DNA of 49,618 nucleotides from Saprospiraceae bacterium (lineage in GTDB: Bacteria; Bacteroidota; Bacteroidia; Chitinophagales; Saprospiraceae). The first letter of the stretch is position 1; every line of letters starts with the position of its first letter. The stretch spans positions 1-49,618 of the forward strand of contig JAIPBE010000025.1 in the NCBI GenBank assembly GCA_021738725.1, written 5' to 3'. Below are positions 42,350 to 49,618 of the stretch, in pieces. The notes under the pieces are model-generated. The model saw only the letters and a list, made by a program, of their open reading frames with translations, made no database searches and was not told the origin of the DNA. The position numbers and the translations under genes were made by a program.

Positions 42350-44512
42350 CTATTTGGTCAGTTTTCTGGAGTTGCGGGCATATTCCCCTTCCAAACGAAG
42401 CATATCAGACATGATATTGAGGGATTCATCGATATACGAGTCCTTCTTGATCTGACCCAGAAAATCTTCGTTTGAAGCAATCTTGGCAGAATCCTGCTGA
42501 ATGTGAGGTAAGTCAACAGCTGGATTGTTCACTGCCAGAGATTCATGAGCTGTGAAAATATCCTTATATCGATCCGCCTCTGCCTTTTTCTCTTTGACCA
42601 ATGCCTGGAAGTAATCCAGCTTAAGCGGGTAGGTTGACTGATCTTTTTGGGTCTTGAAACGCATCGCATTCTCTTCTGTCAGTTGAAAGGATTGGGACTC
42701 GCTGACCCGCTGCTTGCTCAGCGAACGCAATTTATTGAGGTATCCGTCCACCCGATACACACGTTGATCATGTTCGACCGGTTCGATCTCCGTCCAGGGC
42801 ATGGAGAAAGGATTTTCCTTTTCTCCGAGGTCGAGCTTGGAATAGTTGTCAGGCAGGATAATATCCGGAATGACGCCCTTGAGCTGGGTGGATCCACCGT
42901 CTATACGATAGAATTTTTGGATGGTCAGTTTGACCTGGCCCAGCGGTTTGATATCATCGTTCCCACTGACGGCATTGTCCATATCAAAAAACCGCTGAAC
43001 AGTTCCCTTGCCGAAGGTAGAAGGACTGCCGACGATCACAGCACGCTCATAATCCTGCAGCGCGGCAGCCATGATCTCTGATGCAGAAGCACTGAACTCA
43101 TTCACCATGATGATCACAGGGCCATCCCACTGAACGGTCGGGTCACGATCTTCATGGACACTGGCTCTGCCTGATTTGCTCTTGACCTGGACGATGGGTC
43201 CTTTTTCAATGAAATAACCCGTCATAGTCACGACGTCCCGGAGGGACCCTCCTCCATTATTCCGCAGGTCAATGATCAGTCCGTCCACTGATTCATTTTT
43301 CAATTTGTCGATCTCTTTGGCCATGTCAACAGCACAGGAACGACCTGCTGCGGATTCGAAATCTGCATAAAAACGAGGCAGCCGAATATATCCAACCCGA
43401 TTGCTGGAACCGGCATCACTCAGGATGACGGATTTCGCAAATCCTTCATCCAGGACCACCTCATCACGAGTAATAGCGATCACCTTCATCGATCCATCAG
43501 CTTTGCGCACCGTCAACTTAACGATCGTGCCCTTGTCACCGCGAATCTTGGAGACTACATCATTGATATCCATACCAGTAACCACTTCCGATTCTGCATT
43601 GCCTTGAGCTACTTTGAGAATCACATCATTGACTTCCAGTTCCTTCTGTTTCCAGGCAGGACCGCCAGGGATGATACTGACCACCTTGGTATTCTCTTTT
43701 TCAGTCTGCAACCGGGCACCGATCCCTTCCAACTTCCCGGCCATGGTGATATCGAAATTCTGTTTCTCCACAGGTTCGAAATACTCTGAATGAGGATCAT
43801 ACAGATTCGCAATGGTGGAAAGATATTCGCTGAAATATTCCGAACTCTTGGTTTTCTGAAGTCTTTCGTACCAATCATTGTAACGTTCCAAAACAGCAGC
43901 TCTAGAATCTGCTTCCATCTCTTCCATGCTTTTCTCCTGGAGTTCCTCCACCCCATTCTGCCGATCGTCAATTTTATCTGCCAATCGGGAGAGCACCTCA
44001 TATTTCAATTGCTGACGCCAGCGCTCCTTCATTTCCTCTTCATTCGTCGCCCAGGTCAATTTTTCCCCATCTGTTTCAATATGCTCGTCGATCTCAAAAT
44101 TGAAGGGTGTTTGCAGCATTTCTTTGAACCATCCTTCTGTCCGGTCAATGGATGTGGCGTACCGATCCATAACGGCATTGAAGAATTCAAAGCTCCTTCG
44201 GTTGATCTCATCGTCGATATCAAGTTTGAAAGCGTTCAAGGTCTCAATATCCGATTGGGTAAAAAAGCGCTTTCCACCATCCAGCCGATTCAGGTATTCC
44301 TTGTACACTGCGCCGGAAAAGGCATCATTGACTTCTTTCGGCATGAAGTGATACTGACGGAGGCCTTCCATCATCGTGGCCAGTTGGATCTGCTCCTTAG
44401 TACCCGGACGTTCCGGTGGATAAAAAGCGGCAATGGCGGCAACAAGCACAATGAGTGAAAAGAAAAAAGGCTTTCCGGCTTTCATGGTGTGTGAACTGGT
44501 TGGATATCTCAT
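42350..44512 (-). CDS. prc: Carboxy-terminal processing protease Prc/Tsp (S41)
   Basis: 720 residues. Signal/anchor near residues 10-30 (MKAGKPFFFSLIVLVAAIAAFY), Prc-type N-domain (YHFMPKEVNDAFSGAVYKEYLNRLDGGKRFF), PDZ with GIGARLQTE and KVVSIIPGGPAWKQKELEVND, catalytic VNEFSASASEIMAAALQDYERAVIVG and FGKGTVQRFF, and a C-terminal domain typical of tail-specific proteases. It removes or degrades C-terminal tails of periplasmic proteins. Start ATG at 44512 is uncertain; ATG 44485 (MKAGKPFF) gives a cleaner signal. A second, shorter S41 protease lies about 3.5 kb away on the opposite strand. Confidence 0.93.
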   Translation of the reverse strand: MRYPTSSHTMKAGKPFFFSLIVLVAAIAAFYPPERPGTKEQIQLATMMEGLRQYHFMPKEVNDAFSGAVYKEYLNRLDGGKRFFTQSDIETLNAFKLDIDDEINRRSFEFFNAVMDRYATSIDRTEGWFKEMLQTPFNFEIDEHIETDGEKLTWATNEEEMKERWRQQLKYEVLSRLADKIDDRQNGVEELQEKSMEEMEADSRAAVLERYNDWYERLQKTKSSEYFSEYLSTIANLYDPHSEYFEPVEKQNFDITMAGKLEGIGARLQTEKENTKVVSIIPGGPAWKQKELEVNDVILKVAQGNAESEVVTGMDINDVVSKIRGDKGTIVKLTVRKADGSMKVIAITRDEVVLDEGFAKSVILSDAGSSNRVGYIRLPRFYADFESAAGRSCAVDMAKEIDKLKNESVDGLIIDLRNNGGGSLRDVVTMTGYFIEKGPIVQVKSKSGRASVHEDRDPTVQWDGPVIIMVNEFSASASEIMAAALQDYERAVIVGSPSTFGKGTVQRFFDMDNAVSGNDDIKPLGQVKLTIQKFYRIDGGSTQLKGVIPDIILPDNYSKLDLGEKENPFSMPWTEIEPVEHDQRVYRVDGYLNKLRSLSKQRVSESQSFQLTEENAMRFKTQKDQSTYPLKLDYFQALVKEKKAEADRYKDIFTAHESLAVNNPAVDLPHIQQDSAKIASNEDFLGQIKKDSYIDESLNIMSDMLRLEGEYARNSRKLTK

Positions 44513-44826
44513 AGAATAATTTACAATTGTGCGATCAACCCGGAATTTCAGAATTAGTGTGTGAACACGAATGAAAGACGTTGGTACAGGATTGCATATT
44601 GCCTGACGTTATACAGGGAAGATCTTCATTCACTGCCAATATCCGGGTAAAATTGAAAATGAGAGCCATCTGCAAGCAATCTTTGAACTCAAAAAGCTGA
44701 AAATAGTGCAGCTTTCGAAGTCATTTATAAAGTTAACAGGCTCTTTGAGGAATATCCAGTGTACGATCGAATGGTTGATTGGTTTAACCTTTCTATAACG
44801 GCAAATGGGGAGCTATCGTTCAAGAT
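44513..44826. other. Intergenic region upstream of prc
   Basis: A small hairpin AAAGCTG/CAGCTTT (44693-44715) is present. One plus-strand frame is open for about 60 codons (ENESHLQAIFELKKLKIVQL...) but lacks a usual start codon; I do not call it a gene. Promoters of prc must lie near 44520-44580; none stands out. Confidence 0.4.
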
Positions 44827-45555
44827 TTACCCGATTCGCACACCAATAATGTAGACCACAGGCACCTTGCCCAGAACGATTCGCTGGCCCTTCGACCATC
44901 CTTTGACCGTTCGTGTGTCCTGCCATCCATCCGGACTGGTCAGGTTCACGGCCAGTCCAAGCCAGGTATCCGGTTCGAGGACTTCCAGGGCGGCGGCGAA
45001 CAGCGCATCATTTCTGTAGGGTGTCTCCATGAACAACTGGGTTTGCTTGGTGGTCTTGGCCATCTTCTCAAGCCGCTTCAGGTCGTCGATCACTGCCGGT
45101 CGGCGAGGTGCGAGATACCCGTTGAAGGCAAATGATTGTCCATTCAATCCGGATGCCATCAGTGCCAGCAACAGGGAATTAGGCCCCACCATAGCTTGTA
45201 CCTTCAATCCCAGATCGCGAGCCCGGCACACCACACGTGCCCCCGGATCAGCCACCCCCGGGCTACCCGCTTCCGACATCATGCCGATATCTTCTCCAGC
45301 CAGAGCGGTATCAAACCACTCATTCTCGATCCGATGTCGGTGGTGCTTGTCGAGCTCGAATACCGTAACGGTATCCAGGTCCACATCCGGACAGATGGTA
45401 CGAATCCATCGCCTTGCTGTGCGGGCTCGCTCGGCAATGATCACTTTCAATCCGGAGAGAACGGCTCTGGTATCCGCAGGAATGGTGCCGGCTCCAGTGC
45501 CCTCTTCGGTCAGAGGCACGGGGATGAGATACAAGGTGCCGATTGGTTTGGTCAT
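44827..45555 (-). CDS. RsmI-like SAM-dependent methyltransferase (tetrapyrrole methylase family)
   Basis: 242 residues. GTLYLIPVPLTEEGTGAGTIPADTRAVLSGLKVIIAERARTARRWI is the family opening, followed by GMMSEAGSPGVADPGARVVCRARDLGLKVQAMVGPNSLLLALMASGLNGQSFAFNGYLAPRR and FMETPYRND. RsmI 2'-O-methylates C1402 of 16S rRNA, but this protein differs from canonical RsmI in length and in the diverged N-terminal loop (no G-N-L-x-D motif), and belongs to the shorter paralogue group common in Bacteroidota. The substrate is therefore unsure. Its ATG overlaps the stop of a short upstream frame as ATGA. Confidence 0.85.
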   Translation of the reverse strand: MTKPIGTLYLIPVPLTEEGTGAGTIPADTRAVLSGLKVIIAERARTARRWIRTICPDVDLDTVTVFELDKHHRHRIENEWFDTALAGEDIGMMSEAGSPGVADPGARVVCRARDLGLKVQAMVGPNSLLLALMASGLNGQSFAFNGYLAPRRPAVIDDLKRLEKMAKTTKQTQLFMETPYRNDALFAAALEVLEPDTWLGLAVNLTSPDGWQDTRTVKGWSKGQRIVLGKVPVVYIIGVRIG

Positions 45556-45758
45556 ACCTCAAACATCGGGAGAATTTCAGGATTGTCCGACCTGGCCAGG
45601 TCGTTCAGGTCAGATTTGTATGTCTGCAGCCCTCGAATTCCGAAGTCGGCCATCAAATTCATCGGGCAAATGTTGAATTCCTGCAAATATCTCCACAGGC
45701 TCCCATCGACGTGTGTATCTTCGTCCTTCCATGCAAACCACCGGACAACAGGACACAT
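45552..45758 (-). CDS. Small frame coupled to the methyltransferase gene, function unknown
   Basis: A frame ending in TGA at 45552-45554 overlaps the methyltransferase ATG as ATGA, a sign of translational coupling. The readable part is QEFNICPMNLMADFGIRGLQ, then TYKSDLNDLARSDNPEILPMFEV, which is protein-like. The outermost ATG (45756-45758) would overlap the divergent scpA start by 28 bases; a shorter start at 45662 (MNLMADFG, 36 residues) avoids that. No family was recognised and it may be a chance frame. Confidence 0.25.
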   Translation of the reverse strand: MCPVVRWFAWKDEDTHVDGSLWRYLQEFNICPMNLMADFGIRGLQTYKSDLNDLARSDNPEILPMFEV

Positions 45759-46552
45759 TTACCATCAAACTGCCCCAATTCGAAGGGCCGTTTGATCTTC
45801 TCCTCTTCTTTATCGAACGGGACGAACTGGATATTTACAATATCCCGATCGCCCAGATCGCGGATGAGTTTCTGGATTACATCCATAGTATGGATGTGAT
45901 GGATGTGGATATGGCGAGTGAATTCATCCTGGTGGCAGCCCAATTGATGAGCATCAAAGCCCGCATGTTACTACCCCGCAAGCAGGTAGATGAACAGGGT
46001 CAGGAGATCGATCCGCGCCTCGAACTGGTAGAACGACTCCTGGAATACAAACGGTACAAAAGTGTCCTTGATGACATGCGTGTGCTGGAGGAAAATCGCC
46101 AGTATCGCAATCCTCGGGGATTTGCCTCGGAACAATTGCGCAAGATGGCCACCAAGGCCCTTGTCGACGTGGAGTTGGAATCGCTGGACCTCTACAAGAT
46201 GCTTCGGGCTTTCGAACGGGTCATGCTTCGGTATGAAGACAATCAGAGAAGGGTCACGGTGCATGAGGTAGTCCGTTGGCCATACACGATTCGCGATCAG
46301 CAACAGATGATCTTTCATCGTCTACGCTCAGGCATCAAAGTTCCATTCGAACTGGTTTTTTCCCAATGTGAAAATCGTGTACACGCCATCGTGACCTTCC
46401 TGGCGCTTCTGGAATTGCTCAACCAACAGCAGGTCGACATTCTACAAGGGAACGGTATGAACAATTTCTGGCTGGTCGCTCCGGATCCGGAAGGTGAAGT
46501 GTCAGAACTGCCACATGCAGAACATGCGCATGAAGCAGGGGAGGAAGAATAA
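45731..46552 (+). CDS. scpA: Segregation and condensation protein A
   Basis: 273 residues. TFTIKLPQFEGPFDLLLFFIERDELDIYNIPIAQIADEFLDYI is the ScpA kleisin N-terminal signature that binds the SMC neck, followed by ASEFILVAAQLMSIKARMLLPR. The C-terminal winged helix includes FELVFSQCENRVHAIVTFLALLELLNQQQVDI. ScpA joins SMC and ScpB in the condensin complex on the nucleoid. scpB is not adjacent here. The ATG at 45731 was chosen; a GTG at 45713 adds six residues. A TATCTTCG just upstream (45714-45721) is a weak -7-like match. Confidence 0.93.
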   Translation: MQTTGQQDTFTIKLPQFEGPFDLLLFFIERDELDIYNIPIAQIADEFLDYIHSMDVMDVDMASEFILVAAQLMSIKARMLLPRKQVDEQGQEIDPRLELVERLLEYKRYKSVLDDMRVLEENRQYRNPRGFASEQLRKMATKALVDVELESLDLYKMLRAFERVMLRYEDNQRRVTVHEVVRWPYTIRDQQQMIFHRLRSGIKVPFELVFSQCENRVHAIVTFLALLELLNQQQVDILQGNGMNNFWLVAPDPEGEVSELPHAEHAHEAGEEE

Positions 46553-46745
46553 GCCACAGGCATCTCTTCCTCTATGTATGCCCCCCGGATCGATCCGTGT
46601 GTAAGATCCTTTCTTCATGCCCGTGTCTGATTCCTGCATCCACATGATTTCGTTTTATATTCGTTACCAGAGGTTTTCGGTGAAATCATCCGTCGAGATT
46701 CTTCCGGCCTGTCAGATCCTCCTTCATTCTGGATAATCCTTTTCT

Positions 46746-48341
46746 ATGATTACTCATCGCTTCGCTCCAGTATACTTTTCTCTGCTGATTCCGGTACTGA
46801 CATTCCTGCACATTTCAGTCCTTCCCAGTGTGTTGAGCGCACAGGGAAATTGCGATGACACGGAAGCACCGGTTGTTTTTGTCCATGGATTTCTGGCCAG
46901 CGGAGACACCTGGACCACGCAGATCCAGCGGTTCGCCAGTAACGGACATTGTCTGGAACGTTATTTTGCGTTTGATTGGAACTCCCTGTCGGCCGCAGGA
47001 GCGGATGAACTGTTGGACCTGTTTATCGATTCCGTGCGTCTAGTCACCGGATCAGACCAGGTTCATCTGGTTGGGCATTCAGCTGGAGGTGGCCGCGGAT
47101 ATACTTACTTGTCAAATCCCACTCGTGCCGCCAAAGTGATCTCCTATGCCCATCTCGCCAGCAATGTAGAATCCGGGCCAGCGGGGCCGGCAGGATCTGT
47201 CCCAACCTTGAATATCTGGTCCACCGCTGACCTTGTAGTCAATGGTGCAGCTATTCCAGGTGCTGAGAATATCCAGTTTACTGACTTCGACCACTATCAG
47301 GTAGCTACTTCAGCTGCAACCTTCGCCGCCCTTTACAACTTCTCCTATGGAAAGCAGCCGACCACCACGGAGATCGAGCCGGAAACAATGATCACTATTG
47401 GCGGCCGATGTATAACGCTGGGTGAAAACGTTCCCACTACCGGCGCCACCATTGAGGTCTTTGCCTCCGATAGCCAGGGGGACCCTGATGGTGATCCGTT
47501 GGCCACGTTCACCATCACCAAAGACGGTTTTTGGGGGCCTCTCGACGTTGTACCAAACACCTCCTACCTGTTTAAGATTTCATCCTCCAATCCGAGCTTC
47601 CGAAAGGTCATCTACTATTACGAACCCTTTGTACGGGCTAATCCGACCGTTTATCTGCGCACCTTCCCATCTCCCTTTTCCCTGGCCGGATTACTCCTTT
47701 CCGCTATTCCCAATGCCGACGATCAAAGTGTGATCAGCGTCTTTACGGCCACCCAGGCCGTCATCCACGGGCGCGATCAACTCAACCTGGAGGGATTTAA
47801 CCTTTCCTCTCCCGAACTAGCCCAGGCATCCGCTTCCATGATCGCTGTGTTTTGTTATGATAACGGAGGAGACGGGCAAGGGAATGCCGAGTCTATCAGC
47901 ACCTTTGCGATTGTGCCATTCCTGCAAGGTGCCGACATACCCATCAGTCCACAGCCGGACCAAACCTGGACCATAACGTTCAATGGGTCCAGCATGCCTG
48001 TTCGCAACTGGCGGAGCAAGTCTGATGGTGTCGTGATCGCCGTTTTTAATGAACCGAAAATGACATCCGGCCTTGAACCTATGACGAAGGAGCAAGCAAC
48101 GCTTCGGATATGGCCCAATCCGGCAACAGACAGAATACATCTCCATTGGACTGGTGAACCTGACAACCCCACCCATGTTTCCGTTCGGGATATGCTCGGC
48201 CGACAGATGCCCGTGACCCAGATGTTATTTTCAGAAAAAGAAATCATCCTGGATACTTCCGGACTTTCGGGGGGCACGTATATCGTCACTGTTCAAAGCA
48301 AAACAGGCGTAGTCACTCGGACCTTCCAGATCCAACCCTGA
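46746..48341 (+). CDS. Secreted alpha/beta-hydrolase (lipase-like) with T9SS sorting domain
   Basis: 531 residues. Signal region to about 33 (SVLSAQ). Oxyanion loop VFVHGFLASGDTW at 44-56, nucleophile elbow LVGHSAGGGRGY with Ser112, acid in WSTADLVV and probable His in FDHYQVAT. The order fits class-2-type lipases. A middle beta domain (GRCITLGENVPTTGATIEVFASD, a carboxypeptidase-regulatory-like segment, then a second sandwich region) links to the T9SS type A sorting domain (LRIWPNPATDRIHLHW ... GGTYIVTVQSKTG). It probably acts on esters outside the cell. Single gene with no close co-directional partner. Confidence 0.88.
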   Translation: MITHRFAPVYFSLLIPVLTFLHISVLPSVLSAQGNCDDTEAPVVFVHGFLASGDTWTTQIQRFASNGHCLERYFAFDWNSLSAAGADELLDLFIDSVRLVTGSDQVHLVGHSAGGGRGYTYLSNPTRAAKVISYAHLASNVESGPAGPAGSVPTLNIWSTADLVVNGAAIPGAENIQFTDFDHYQVATSAATFAALYNFSYGKQPTTTEIEPETMITIGGRCITLGENVPTTGATIEVFASDSQGDPDGDPLATFTITKDGFWGPLDVVPNTSYLFKISSSNPSFRKVIYYYEPFVRANPTVYLRTFPSPFSLAGLLLSAIPNADDQSVISVFTATQAVIHGRDQLNLEGFNLSSPELAQASASMIAVFCYDNGGDGQGNAESISTFAIVPFLQGADIPISPQPDQTWTITFNGSSMPVRNWRSKSDGVVIAVFNEPKMTSGLEPMTKEQATLRIWPNPATDRIHLHWTGEPDNPTHVSVRDMLGRQMPVTQMLFSEKEIILDTSGLSGGTYIVTVQSKTGVVTRTFQIQP

Positions 48342-48371
48342 TGTTTGACTGATGTAGCCTTCCACGCCAAT

Positions 48372-49064
48372 CTATCCAAGTAACCCTGAATGGGCGTTGT
48401 CCACTTCCGTTAAGGTCCGCTCCCATATATCCAGATAATCATCCAGGAATCGTCGTTTGTATTGGATAATGAATCGGGGATGAGGAAGGCCAACAATGCG
48501 ACCGAAGTAGGACTTCTGCTCATTCAGTCGTTCAACAAACTTCTGATTTTTCCCGGCACCCAGGATGACAGCTGTCTGCTGATGAAGTCCCAGGTCGATC
48601 TGCTGTTGCAGGGTTTTGGCTATATAAGGTTCGATCGCTTTTTGCAGATCTGCACGATCGTAGTAATTCAGATTTTTTCCTTCTTCGGTAAACCCGAGTG
48701 GGCAGAGGGAGCTGATAAAAAACCGCTTGTAGAACGAACTGGGGCCTCCCATACGTTCGATCACCATGTAGACAAATTCGGACGAGGGCTCATGGGAGTT
48801 CAGGATGTTGTCGATCCCGCAATCATCGCGCAGGCGTTTCGGATCCGTAAACGGAATACCGGTCAGGCCGGCACCGTGTCGGCCCGGATTGATTCCGAAT
48901 AGTCCTGTCCTCTTTTCATTGTCATGAAAGAAGGCCGTATAAAAATCCCGGACCAGTCGCATAACGCCAGCATCCGTATAGGGATGCATGACCTCCACAC
49001 CGGAAGGGATTCCCTTGGGGGCAGGTAGCTTGGACAGAAATTCGATGATCCGTTGATCCAACAT
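48372..49064 (-). CDS. SMUG2-family uracil-DNA glycosylase-like protein
   Basis: 230 residues. Uracil-DNA-glycosylase motifs: LFGINPGRHGAGLTGIPFTDPKRL near residue 62 and the C-terminal loop IVGLPHPRFIIQYKRRFLDDYL. FGINPGxxGAGxTGIPFTD is characteristic of SMUG2 (formerly DUF4918), a Bacteroidota-rich group. It removes uracil from DNA (base excision repair). The ATG at 49062-49064 follows the stop of the EVE gene by one base (TGA-T-ATG); a GTG at 49082 would overlap it and add six residues. Tight coupling with the EVE-domain gene suggests joint function. Confidence 0.85.
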   Translation of the reverse strand: MLDQRIIEFLSKLPAPKGIPSGVEVMHPYTDAGVMRLVRDFYTAFFHDNEKRTGLFGINPGRHGAGLTGIPFTDPKRLRDDCGIDNILNSHEPSSEFVYMVIERMGGPSSFYKRFFISSLCPLGFTEEGKNLNYYDRADLQKAIEPYIAKTLQQQIDLGLHQQTAVILGAGKNQKFVERLNEQKSYFGRIVGLPHPRFIIQYKRRFLDDYLDIWERTLTEVDNAHSGLLG

Positions 49065-49065
49065 A

Positions 49066-49479
49066 TCAGGAAGGGTTTTCACTTAAGGTCAATATCCGTT
49101 GATAAGCTTCCGGCTCGAGTGGCATCACCGAGATGCGACCATTCCGGACCAGGAGAATGTCCTGAAGTGTTGGATCTGCCTTGATCCTTTTGAGTGTCAC
49201 CGGATGGGCCAATCGGCGCACCGGAGCGAATTCGACTACAGACCAATCGCCTTTCTCTGCCGTTGGATCCGGATAATTTTCTTTGACCACTTTGGCAATA
49301 CCGACGACCTCCAGTCCCTCTCGACTATGGTAGAACAGGGTGAGATCTCCCTTTTTCATGGCGCGCAGGTTATTCCGCGCCTGATAGTTCCGTACACCTT
49401 CCCACATCGACTTCCCCTCTTTTTCAAGATCGGCAAAACTGTAGACGAAAGGTTCGGATTTGATCAGCCAGTAATTCAA
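49066..49479 (-). CDS. EVE-domain protein with TTG start
   Basis: 137 residues. NYWLIKSEPFVYSFADLEKEGKSMWEGVRNYQARNNLRAMKKGDLTLFYHS is the classic EVE opening, then GIAKVVKENYPDPTA, WSVVEFAPVRRLAHPVTLKRIKADP and ISVMPLEPEAYQRIL. The domain is a PUA-like fold that recognises modified bases in nucleic acid. The first codon is TTG at the place where the family has ATG; there is no in-frame ATG upstream. Upstream gene of a coupled pair with SMUG2. Confidence 0.9.
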   Translation of the reverse strand: MNYWLIKSEPFVYSFADLEKEGKSMWEGVRNYQARNNLRAMKKGDLTLFYHSREGLEVVGIAKVVKENYPDPTAEKGDWSVVEFAPVRRLAHPVTLKRIKADPTLQDILLVRNGRISVMPLEPEAYQRILTLSENPS

Positions 49480-49582
49480 AGTTGAGGAGTTGAGGTACTG
49501 TGTTTAAAACCTAGCATATTCAGGGTTATCTCATAACTTTAACACTTACAAGGAAGGTGCTCTTTTGAGCCATCTATCCCGT

Positions 49583-49609
49583 GTAGCTCCGATATCACAT
49601 CGGAGCTAC
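49583..49609. repeat. Perfect palindromic repeat with 11-bp stem
   Basis: GTAGCTCCGAT, loop ATCAC, ATCGGAGCTAC. No T-run follows; it looks like a dispersed palindrome rather than a terminator. It lies 104 bases upstream of the EVE-domain gene start, near the right edge. Confidence 0.6.
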
Positions 49610-49618
49610 TTCTAATTC

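Noticed and set aside
44590-44800. Open plus-strand frame upstream of prc
   Set aside because: About 60 codons without ATG, GTG or TTG in a suitable place and no family match.
1-49618. CRISPR arrays, tRNA or rRNA genes
   Set aside because: No regularly spaced repeats of CRISPR size, no cloverleaf-like sequence and no rRNA-like segment were seen by reading.

Overview
The window looks like a chromosomal segment from a free-living member of the Bacteroidota, most likely near the Saprospiraceae/Lewinella group. That placement is inferred from family content. The evidence is a type IX secretion (T9SS) component (PorZ), several large secreted proteins ending in T9SS-type sorting domains, bacillithiol synthesis (BshA), Bacteroidota-restricted families (DUF3078, the SFTVGE/TQG small T9SS proteins, tail-fibre proteins with YadA-like heads), TAnnTTTG -7 promoter motifs and weak Shine-Dalgarno signals. 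No rRNA, tRNA or CRISPR array was seen.

Layout. 1-400: the end of an ISL3/ISAon1-like insertion sequence sits inside a mazF toxin gene, leaving the toxin start and the intact ribbon-helix-helix antitoxin. 0.6-11.6 kb: ettA, a 1 kb repeat-bearing spacer, recO, a secreted protein, a 40-residue membrane protein, porZ, bshA, and two secreted or outer-membrane proteins of unknown role. 11.7-20.3 kb: a visibly more A+T-rich block with a small membrane protein, a giant 1533-residue ice-binding-like/HYR surface protein, an outer-membrane barrel and an AI-2E family transporter. Two homologous copies of a modular intergenic repeat lie at 11.7 and 18.1 kb in direct orientation. 20.3-27.3 kb: small conserved and housekeeping-type genes (PRPP-synthetase-like small protein with a coiled-coil partner, SRPBCC, VOC, a flippase-like membrane protein, GlsB, an orphan VWA protein, ChaN, DUF1761). 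27.8-37.0 kb: a minus-strand run of five surface or secreted protein genes (two beta-helix proteins, a YadA-like/S74 tail-fibre protein, a small T9SS cargo, an M43-like metalloprotease), four of them tightly spaced. 37.2-49.5 kb: two S41 proteases, a fasciclin lipoprotein, pdeM-marC, DsbA, an RsmI-like methyltransferase, scpA, a secreted lipase, and a coupled EVE/SMUG2 pair.

How the parts fit. PorZ is part of the T9SS outer-membrane attachment complex. The window also encodes several probable cargoes for that route: the HYR giant, one clear and one possible beta-helix protein, the small T9SS protein, the metalloprotease and the lipase. The remaining genes are mostly maintenance functions: ribosome pausing (EttA), recombination repair (RecO), base excision and modified-base recognition (SMUG2, EVE), thiol buffering (BshA), periplasmic proteolysis (S41 proteases) and chromosome condensation (ScpA).

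I found no wholly new multi-gene system that the sequence alone proves. The strongest leads are the IS-disrupted mazEF-type module at the left edge, the modular TTCAAGGTTCAA/hairpin repeats flanking the A+T-rich surface-protein block, the four-gene secreted-protein operon, and the EVE-SMUG2 pair.
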